Assembly: GCA_008931825.1 (NCBI GenBank)
Contig: QXVZ01012905.1
Location: 1-27,243, forward strand
Origin: Phallusia fumigata
Lineage: Eukaryota > Chordata > Ascidiacea > Phlebobranchia > Ascidiidae
Reading direction: 5' to 3'
Length of the DNA: 27,243 nt
Part shown: positions 11,252 through 20,200 of the stretch, piece by piece
How the letters are laid out: the number at the start of each line of letters is the position of its first letter
How positions within the stretch are numbered: the first letter of the stretch is position 1
Program-made: the position numbers and the translations under genes
The notes under the pieces: model-generated
Databases searched by the model: none
Seen by the model: the letters and a program-made list of their open reading frames with translations, nothing else
Told to the model about the DNA's origin: nothing

Positions 11252-14200
11252 ATGGAGGAAGAAAACATGTTAATGACACCCACTTTGGAATCTGCAACTC
11301 CTAGATCCTTACTGGAAAATGTCCTTGTTCCTGCAGCAGTACAAGCAACTGTCAAGGCTCGAAAGCAAAGAAAGCGACGATCCGTTGTTAGTAAAGATGC
11401 AAGGACTAAAAGGTACTGAAACTGTTTTCAGTCTGATATCAGAAAAACAATTTTTGATGGTACATTTCAGGGTGTCTATAGTTCCTGATGATAAAGACCA
11501 AGAAAGTTTAGATGTGTCGATAACACCAAGGACAGCGTTACTTGGAGCTATGAATGCCAGCAAGCTGATGCGGACTGTTCATCATCCTAAAAGAAAGAAG
11601 ATTGAGCAACCAGGAGGAAAAGATGAAACTCCAGAGCAGTAAGTTTACGCTTAAGTGATCCTAAATTGTAAACTCCTTAAAAAAGTTGTTAATGTTGTTC
11701 AGTGTCTTAAATTTTTGATGGTGGAGTTTGCTACAGTTTAATTTTACATTATTGGTTTTTTTCATTAACATTTTCATGCAGGTCAAAGTCCTTAGTTCAG
11801 TCTGAACATGTGGAGGACACCCATGTAGTTCATGCCAGGTAACAACTTTTTACATGCTGTTTACACGAAAGTGCATTGAATCAAACTTACCAGGCGTGCA
11901 GGAGGCGCAATGCTAAATCAAAGTTCAAACGACATTAGTGTTTTCTTGTGTTAGGTTACATGCATTTGGAGATTTTACTCAATCACAACCTGTCATAAGC
12001 ACTGACGAATATAGCAGCAAACTTCAGGAAAAGTTGGCTGCATTCAAAAAGGCCAAAGCAGAAGCCGCTGTTCGTAGGAATCAGTCTCAGTAAGTGTTGT
12101 GCCATGTTTNCACTGACGAATATAGCAGCAAACTTCAGGAAAAGTTGGCTGCATTCAAAAAGGCCAAAGCAGAAGCCGCTGTTCGTAGGAATCAGTCTCA
12201 GTAAGTGTTGTGCCATGTTTATCTGTGTTGTGGGATTTTTATCTTAATTTTGTGATATCAACTCAATTACCTATGAAGTGCAGCGATACATCAACATTGG
12301 TGCTAATTTAGACATGGTTTTCCTAAACTGATAAAGAGAAATGTAATGTAATTTCCATAGTCTTAAAACAGCTTATTAGCTAAATAGGTTTTAGACTCAA
12401 CTTTGTTAAACAGGGTAAAAATGTGGATTGTTCCTTTTTTATTGTGGATCACAATATAAACATTTTGCAGAGTGAAAGATCAAAGTACTGGCAGTATTGT
12501 GCAGAGTGATGATACAGATGAAAATCGTCCTACTTTCCAAGCACATGAGGAAAATACCATAGTCCAATCTCATGAAAAACATGGAATCGGTACATCTGAA
12601 ACAGCTTGGTTTGAGTTTATTCACATAGACCCGACTGTGCCCACCCTAACAAGTGTTTACCAGCTTAATTTCTACATTTGTAATTGTTATTTGCAATATG
12701 TTTTGCAGATGGGGAACAGTCTTTACCGGGCGAATTGACCTCTTCTGTTGAAAATGATCCAGTTCTGACTAACCATTCAAAAATTTCTGTACATTTATCT
12801 GAGGTACAACAAACCTGGCATGTGTGTTTTTACAGATAAGTTTACATTAGTAAACTGATCAAAGAATTGTATTTTACACTTGTTAAGGTTAACTTAAGGT
12901 GTTTCCAAACTGTGGGTTGGGATTAATTTTCATATTATTGCCTGATGAATGTTGTTTGTGTATGGAGTTAATGCAAGAGTTTTTTAACAGGAAGATGTTT
13001 GTCCCTCTTCCGCCGATAACACAGTCCAGACTGACCAAGACCCACTACAACTGAGCAGTATGCATGCTGGTATGTTCTCCAGTTAGGGACCAAAATTCTA
13101 ACTTTAAAGACAAATTGACCTTTTGCTTATTTTTAGTGACCAAACTTTTGTACATTTAGGAAATAGCAAGTTTCTTTTTTATTCTGTTGGTAGGTACTTG
13201 TAAGAAAGTCCCATTTGGAGATTTCACTGATTCTCTTGGTTTTTTTTCTTATTTTGTGATTTTTACAGTTTGACACTAGATTTTTTTTTGTGGGGCAGTA
13301 AAAGTGCCATTGTAACAAGATATTGATAGTGTGTTTCTGTTTAGTGTCAAACAGTGCCACGTCCTTAGCCCAAGAAGACACCAATGAAAATGAAGTAACA
13401 ATGCTCAACATTGTCTCGGATGATAATGTGGTAAGACATTTTGGTCTAAAGCAGAGGTGGGCAAACTTTTTGTCCTGAGGGGCCTTTGAAAAGTTTAAAC
13501 TTGACAAAGGGGCTATGTTAGTAACAAAGGAGAAAAATTTTGTGATTAAATCTGAAATACACTTAAAAGGTAACTGGCCCTAATGGAACAGAAAAAGGCA
13601 AATAAATTTGAGATACACATTGGTTTATAATAGGGCCCTGAAAAGCCAACTGGGCTTATAAAAAAACTAAGCATTACTCTCATCAATTGGTATTCTTGTG
13701 CAGCAACACATTGTCTTTAATGGTGTCTTTAATGGTAAACTCCCAAAGACCAGTGGTTATATGCCTTAATACATCTTGATGTATGAGATGCCTGCATGTA
13801 AATGGAAACTTGTAAAAAATCTGAATGTTGATTTTAAAGATTTATATTAACTTTCCTATTGACTGGGCGAATTATTTTTAGATTTCCTTGTGGAAAAAAG
13901 TGGACTCTTTAAATCACTTACATTATTAAAAACTAAAAACAAGTTTTAACCAGGCTGGTAGTGCACAACAACAACAACAACAACAACAAACAGAAATACA
14001 GGAGGCAGAGTACAGCCCAAGACAAGGTATTGGGCTTTTTATCTAACATTAAACTTGTTTGCCTAACTACCGATATTGCAATCTTAGAAGATGTCATTAG
14101 AGAATCATCAGCTGTTCAAAATCCTGTTTCAATGCAGCTTTCAAAGCCAGTACGAAAAGTTACTAAGCCTTCTTTGAAAATGTGAGTTATGGGGTTTCAG

Positions 14201-14981
14201 TCGAAACCCTAAATGTTTCCTTTCCATTTAAAAATTTTCTTTATGTACGCTTGGGATTTTTCTTCTGTAGTAAATTTGTAAATTTTGTCCCATACCAAAC
14301 TCTGATTTTTACTTTTTATTTCAGGGCAAACAAAGTAAAGAGTGTCACCCCAAAAAGAAAGACAGCATCCCAAACTGGCATTCCAATTTCCTCAGCACAG
14401 TTGAAGGGAATAGTTCAACATTTTTCAACAAGAAAAGTGTCAAAGTTTGTTGCCTTAAAAATGTTTTGTTAAAAGTAATTTTGTGATCACAAAATCAAGA
14501 AATGACTGTTTTTGAAATATTTGCAGAGATGCATTGGAGGAGATTGAAAAGGTTTACGGAAAGTTTTTTAAGAACCTCACAGAAGATTTAGAAGCTGCAT
14601 GTGTGCATGCTAAAAGAAAAACGATTACCCATGATGACATGGAACTAATTATGAAAAGGTATTTGGTGTGATGATTGGTTTTGCTCCGTAGAACAGATTT
14701 CAAGCTCTTGGGTGGGAGTTGGACACTATTGTTGTTTAATGCTTTCTTCTTAAACTTTATTCTGTATTCTTTACTGAGTAGTAGTAGGTTGAAAAACTTT
14801 TTTTGTTTTTGCACTTTGCAGACAAAAGTATATCACTGACAGTCGCCCCTTGAATGTTCTAATTGAGGAAAACTTCCCTTTGGAGTATCAGGACATATTA
14901 ATACCAGTTGCAAAATCGTGCCAGATTTCAACTCAAGTCCAGCAAAAAAAACTTGAACCAAACAGACAGCAAACAAAATGA
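11252..14981 (+). CDS. CENPT: Centromere protein T (CENP-T), 13 exons
   Basis: Exons: 11252-11412, 11471-11638, 11782-11838, 11955-12089, 12471-12589, 12709-12803, 12991-13069, 13345-13430, 13954-14026, 14088-14181, 14325-14444, 14527-14658, 14822-14981. Joined they encode 492 residues (human about 560). CENP-T is a histone-fold protein of the constitutive centromere network. It pairs with CENP-W, and its N-terminal tail binds the Ndc80 complex. Two TPR-S/T-LL-type motifs lie in the tail: TPRSLL (16-21) and TPRTALL (72-78). The middle is acidic and low-complexity, with eight glutamines in exon 9. The C-terminal histone fold starts near residue 397 (DALEEIEKVYGKFFKNL) and includes HAKRKTI, DDMELIMKRQ and the characteristic FPLEYQDILIP end. 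All phases agree across the exons. Bases 12111-12200 repeat part of exon 4 after an N and should be ignored as an assembly duplicate. Confidence 0.93.
11413..11470 (+). other. Very short intron (58 bp) in CENP-T
   Basis: Donor AAAAG|GTACTG and acceptor ACATTTCAG delimit 58 bases. The genomic frame stops at once after the donor, while splicing restores an open frame that continues to the next valid donor. The intron is therefore needed. Confidence 0.75.
12000..12220. repeat. Assembly duplication around the N at 12110
   Basis: Bases 12000-12109 and 12111-12220 are the same 110 bases, separated by a single N. The second copy repeats the 3' part of CENP-T exon 4 with its donor but has no acceptor of its own. 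This is uncollapsed contig overlap, not a real tandem exon. Confidence 0.9.
12897..12945. mobile_element. Possible hAT-like end fragment in CENP-T intron 6
   Basis: The string GTGTTTCCAAACTGTGGGTT resembles the hAT terminus class that reads roughly TTCCCAAACTGTGGGTC. No second terminus or target duplication was found. Confidence 0.25.
13452..13640. mobile_element. hAT-like terminus in CENP-T intron 8
   Basis: CAGAGGTGGGCAAACTTTTT followed by a GGGGCC-type block is the classical 5' end of many hAT non-autonomous elements. The matching inverted end was not found, so the right boundary is a guess. The element lies wholly inside the 523-base intron. Confidence 0.5.
13966..13989 (+). repeat. CAA microsatellite coding for polyglutamine in CENP-T
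   Basis: Eight uninterrupted CAA codons near the start of CENP-T exon 9. Such a run is likely to vary in length between individuals and lies in the disordered middle of the protein. Confidence 0.85.
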
Positions 14982-15613
14982 CCTTACTACAGATTTTCAT
15001 TGTTGTTATATTCCATGTGTCACTGTGGTGTATTATGGCGAAACACAATTTTCGTTTTGTTTTGTATGGTGGTAAAACAAATAGTTTGTTAACCCTCTAG
15101 GAATTGCAAAATTTTTTTCATGTTATTTGCGAAAAAGTTGACTGCAAATATTTTTTTGTATTTGTACACTGACATTGGCAATCAGCTATTTACGTTATTT
15201 ACGGTCACTTGTTGGCATAATGTAATAACAATTTCGGGATTGGTAAATTTGGATGATACAAATTTTACTTCCAGTCCTAAGGCGCATAATAAGCACTCGT
15301 TTTTGTTTGTTATAGATGAGTCTGACTTTTGAGTAAAGCAATCGTTACTTGCATTTTCGTTAGCGTGGGGCAAAAACGTAGGTAGTTTTTTCCTTGCCAT
15401 GAAAGTTGGTATTTGGTAACCCAAACGGAAAAACTTTGGTCGAACTTGACAAGGGCAAAGTTCACAACCAGTAGCAGCCACCCATATCAGTTCCTGGTTC
15501 GTCCGTTCGATTACTTTGAAACTGGAAAATCGAAAGTGTGACTGAAGTAAACTTGTTGATAATCTTCTGATATTTGCCGGCCACAAGTTTTAGGGTCGTT
15601 GCAAGAATGAAAA
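14982..15613. other. Intergenic region between CENP-T and the NLR gene
   Basis: About 630 bases holding the CENP-T 3' UTR and the NLR upstream region. No AATAAA was found close to the CENP-T stop. A 134-codon frame on the opposite strand has no recognisable domain. A GTTTTAG acceptor-like site lies about 25 bases before the NLR start. Confidence 0.5.
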
Positions 15614-16718
15614 ATGGCGGATTCAAACCCTGAAACTACGGAACGAAACATTAACTGCGAGGTACATTAACCTTCGTGCGAATAAAACGATAATTGACAT
15701 ACCGCCTCTTACCTATTCATTCGTGGTATTTGATAAGCTTTTGGTTGAATAGGTGACGTTTGTGTGTTTTATAACAATGAGTGTGTAGTAAGTGGGTGAA
15801 TTCCCTCCAGTTGAATTGATACGGTGGTAAATTTTAATGTTTATTCTATTGAGTGCAAGTCATATCGAGTCATTTACCTGGTGAGATTTTTGCTTGTGAG
15901 CAGTGAATCGAATCAGGTCAAATCTTTAAGGTAAAGAGTGAAGTCCACTGAATTAAAATCAGCCTTGATTAAGTCCTTTAAGTGTATTTAAAACCTTGGA
16001 TCGGGCAGATCAAAGTCAAGTCTTAGTCATTACAGTCACTGTGAGAATGTGTGGGGGTTAAAAAACTCATTTTAGAGCATGTTTTAGACAACCACTTTAA
16101 GTTATTCATTTTCTTTATGCTTTTGTATATTGGTTGATCATAATTTTGTTTTAGCCTGAGCTCCAAGTCTAAGACTTAAGTGGTTTGAGTTTCAGGTCAA
16201 GTCTTTAAGTAAATCAGTAAAAACTAAATTGAGTAACGTGGCTGACTAGTGTTTTTAAGAAACATCTAAAAAATATAACTATTTAGAATGTGCACTTTCA
16301 TGGCACTGAAGAGCATCAACACAATCATGTACACCACAACAATCCACAACTTCACATGACTAAGAGAATTAAGTTGGAGAAAAACATCGAACACAATGTT
16401 GAACAGCAATATAATTTCTTCAACTTTCAAGTTGTAAATCAACATACCACAGTGCCTAGTTCACAAAATACTGCAGCGGAATCAGCTGTGGAATGTAGGT
16501 GTTTTTTAAAAAGATTTGTTTTAACATCAAGAAACTATACGTAAAATCAATGTCATGCAAAAACTATATAACATTTATAACATTTAAAAAAAAAACTGAT
16601 TTGCTTTGTAGCATTGCCAAAACAAGCAATTCAGAAAGCAATCGAATACCAGAAGACAACAATCGGAGATGATGTAATACTGCATGGTTTGGAAGTTAAC
16701 TTGGAAGATTTGCCAGAG
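15614..16718 (+). CDS. NLR-family receptor, N-terminal exons (partial, runs into assembly gap)
   Basis: Three exons, 15614-15661, 16287-16494 and 16612-16718, join in phase into 121 residues. The ATG is in a good context (AAAAATGGCGG). Exon 2 encodes an Asn/His/Gln-rich segment (27 of 69 residues) with HFHG, HQHNHVHHNN and QQYNFFNFQVVNQ stretches. Exon 3 encodes a helical-looking stretch ending VNLEDLPE, similar in style to sequence that precedes a NACHT domain. No CARD, PYD or death domain is recognisable. The reading frame also stays open past the chosen donor (PE|GTATTT) to the N at 16741, so the exon may be longer. Assignment to the same gene as the downstream NACHT-end/LRR exons rests on orientation, distance and the lack of any intervening gene end; it is inference. 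Confidence 0.6.
15850..16217. repeat. Degenerate AAGTC-rich repeat in NLR intron 1
   Basis: The intron carries many scattered variants of CAAGTC and TCAAGTCTTTAAG on both strands (for example at 15855, 16017, 16148 and 16196). This looks like a degraded repetitive element of unknown class. The borders are approximate. Confidence 0.35.
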
Positions 16719-16741
16719 GTATTTCCTAAGTTTGAGAAGGN

Positions 16742-17233
16742 GTTTTGTTTTCACAGAAAGTAGATTCTCTTACTTAAGGGGGCACATGTTGTTTTTACAC
16801 TACTTTGTCTTTGAATCACCTACCCAAATTGTGTAAAGAACAATGATAGATAAAGTGCTGATAGGCGTCGATTTTTCAGAAAATTTTTTCGTGTGGAGTG
16901 GCGAAATATTCAAATCCGAGCGATCTGACATGTGATAAAATATGCAACAAACGCCGGTTGGTTTGTAGCGTTACTATACACTCTGTTATCGCTAATATTA
17001 TCTGTGCATATAACACAGGAGACACACAAAATGGGACTTCTTCTTGCGTTGTTTAATGAACAAAAAAAATTTGCGTCGCTCGTCTCACATGTGTTTTGTG
17101 CAAACAAAAGAAAATCTTCAAAAAATCCTCGTGTCGGAGCACGCTACAAATCAGGAAATTTCTGGGGTGGCAGCATACACTTTTTATAGTGGCTGCCACC
17201 CTAGAAATTTCCAGTGGGGGGGCCGCCACCCCG
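16742..17233. repeat. Second version of NLR intron sequence, trapped between two Ns
   Basis: This 492-base block lies exactly between the Ns at 16741 and 17234. It aligns along its whole length with 17421-17900, with scattered substitutions and small indels, including the same transposon at the same place. It is therefore an allelic or recently paralogous copy of the intron after the NACHT-end exon, set here by scaffolding. It holds no exon. A long open frame that seems to run through it into the real exon is an artefact of crossing the N. Confidence 0.75.
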
Positions 17234-17234
17234 N

Positions 17235-20200
17235 TTTACTTTGTCCATCAAATGATGCAGGAGATTTTTGCAGCAATGTACATCAGTCAGTACATGTCAG
17301 AGGTGGAATTCTGTGAAATCACTGATGAGGTTGTTGCTGGTGGTCACTGGGCCATGGTGCGAAGATTTATGTGTGGACTTTTGCTTGGAAAAGAAATTCA
17401 AGAAGGTTTGATTGATTTGTTTTGTTTTCACAGAAAGTAGATTCTCTTACTTTAGGGGACACATGTTGTTTCTACACTACTTTGTCTTTGAAACACCTAC
17501 CCAAATTGTGTAAAGAACAATGATAGATAAAGCGCTCATAGGTGTCGATTTTTCAGCAAATTTTTTCGTGTGGGGTGGCGAAATAATCAAATCCGGGCGG
17601 TCTGACATGTGATAAAATATGCAACAAACACCGGTTGGTTTGTAGCGTTACTATACACTCTGTTATTGCTAATATTATCTGTGCATATAGCACAAGAGAC
17701 GCGCAAAATGGGGCTTCTTGCGTTGTTTAATGAACAAAATAAATTTGCGTCGCTTGTCTCGCATGTGTTTTGTGTAAACAAGTCTTCAGAAAATCCTCGT
17801 GTCGGAGCAAGCTACAAACCACGAAATTTCTGGGGTGGCCGCATACATTTTTTATAGTGGCTGCCACCCTAGAAATTTCCAGTGGGGTGGCCGCCACCCC
17901 GGGAATCGATGCCTATGATAGTGCTTCACATCAATGATGTATATGGTGTTTCTCAATTTAAATTGGGTCATCTTAGTAGGTATTGGTTGCCCTTGCTGCC
18001 TTTTGTTTGTAATGAAAAACTCGTTGTTGCCCTCAATTGCTCATAGTAAATGATTGCACTTGAAGTAAATTGTAGTGTATGACCAAATTTCTTTGCATTT
18101 AGGCAAGCCGAAGATTTTTCTCAGCAAGCTTCTGCAACGTTTTCGGAAATGTTTGGCTAAAGACGATTTGAAAAAGGGTATATAATCACTAAATGTTTTC
18201 TAAAGTGAGGAATCGCAATTGGCATTGGGATTAGCTTATTTCGTGTTTGCAGATGTAAACGAGTTGATGATTGATTTGCTGGAATGCTCTGATGATGTTG
18301 TCAATGAATTTGTAAGCAGTTTGCCGACTGACATTGATCTCTGCCTTGAGAGAATGTCTGCTATTGCCATGCATGCCTTAAATCACATGTTGGTGAAGCT
18401 TGAGAAACCTGTGGGAAGCTTAAACTTGAGTGGCTGCAGAATGGATGAAAAATGCCTCAAGCGTTTTTTTGGATCAGTGAAAAAAATTAAACACAAGGTA
18501 AAAAGTTGTGTATGTTTTTTCATACCCGTTGAAAACTCAACTACCATCAATTACTACTTTTTAGTGCATACATGCAAAAAGCATGAAGCAACTTTTACTA
18601 AGTATTTCTCATTTATGTGGAAACATATAATTGCAAAAAAACTAGATCAAACTACTCATACAGAACATTAACTTTTTTGCTTTTTAAATCTGTTGAATTG
18701 TCTAAAGAAAAAATATTAGCTAAAAAGCACTATTATTTGCATGATCTGATGGTCAAATGCCAAAAAAAAGCCTCATATAGTTCTGTTGCTAGTTTAGGTT
18801 AAACTGCAGTGTTTGTTGATTTCAATCTGTTTTCAGATGAAGAGGCTTGACTTGAGTCGAAACAACAACATTGGAAGTTTAACTGATGAATTACCAGCAT
18901 GTGTTGATAAGGCTGAAGAGCTGTGTCTCAGTGTTTGCAATGTAACAGATGTCACTACACTTGCAAATGAAGTTGGCAAAAGAAAGTCACCGGTGGGTGT
19001 AGGACACATTGTTTGAGGACGCTAACAACTTGGTTGGCAGGCAAAAATGCTTTTGTCTGTCAATCACAGGAGTTGATTTTGACTATGCTGGCATCAGGAA
19101 TACCCCAGCTTTAATGAAAGTTTACCACCAGAAAAAGTTTTACAAAAATGTTTGTATTTAAATAAAAAGCAGTGCTTAATTTATCTGGGAGAGTGTCAAA
19201 ACTGAAGGGGTTCTGTTTGGCTGTGCACCAAGCCTGTTGTGTTATTGTTTGGTGTTGTGTAGAGCATGCTCAGGGTATTATGATGTTACGCATGTATAAC
19301 ATAACAATGGGTTATTTGCAAGGTTTTTCTTCAAAACCAAAATGTTTTCTTGTTCCACCTTTTGAAGGGGTATGTTTGTGAGTTTTGTTTTGAATTTTTG
19401 CTGATCAATATCTGATGTTCTGCTCATCCCTAAGTTTTTCTGTATATTAAAGTATCACAACATTTGCACTTAAACATCATCACACCACACTCTAAACACA
19501 AAAAATGAAAGTGAATCAACGTACAAACTACATCCAACCCATCGTTGGTTTATAACATTTTGTGACTGGCGACCCACAAGCAAATAGGTTTGATGGATTG
19601 TTGGATTCCTAAATATTTGTGGTGGTAGTGGGGGACTAATTATATTTCCATGAGTTTGTTATGTAACTTAAAATTTACAATTACTTTGTGTTTCAGATAA
19701 AATTTCTTGATCTTAGTGCCAATAGATTTGGCAATATTGGCATCAACAAATTGGCTCCAGTAATCACAAGCATTAAACAACTGAAGGTTTCAAATTGTGA
19801 CATTACAAACTTAAGTGGACTGTCTGCACAACTGCGCCAAAGTGGCCACAAGGTGTGCACTGGCACTTTTATGGGGTTTTGTGACAATAAGCGAATAGTT
19901 ATTGCTTGGTTTGTTTCGTGCATCAAAAATCAACATCATTATCATTGGTCATAAAAAATGTTGTTGCAGATAAAACTTGATCTCGAAAGAAATGATCTCT
20001 CGGAAAAGGATGGCATGGATCAACTTGCTCTCTGTGTTGGCAGCACCAGCGAACTGAGCTTAAGACGATGCAAGATATCCGATGTTGCACTGCTTGCAAA
20101 AAACATGACCGAACAAAATGCAATGGTGAGTTTAGAAGAAAAATAGTATACTGTGTCAGTTTTGGTGACATTAATTTGTTTCTATGCAGGTTGAGTACCT

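Noticed and set aside
12111..12200. Additional CENP-T exon
   Set aside because: Exact duplicate of the exon 4 end across an N, with no acceptor site.
13133..13507. 124-codon minus-strand frame
   Set aside because: Antisense to CENP-T exon 8 and its introns, whose sense frame is supported by phase and family match.
13954..14026. CRISPR-like or tandem array suggested by the CAA run
   Set aside because: It is a simple trinucleotide repeat inside a coding exon of a eukaryotic gene.
15182..15586. 134-codon open frame on the minus strand downstream of CENP-T
   Set aside because: No recognisable domain or low-complexity signature of a real protein; it overlaps intergenic sequence between two well-supported plus-strand genes.
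17044..17440. Open frames starting in the 16742-17233 block and running into the NLR exon
   Set aside because: They cross the N at 17234, and the upstream part is intron/MITE sequence, so the fusion is an assembly effect. Only the part after the N is coding.
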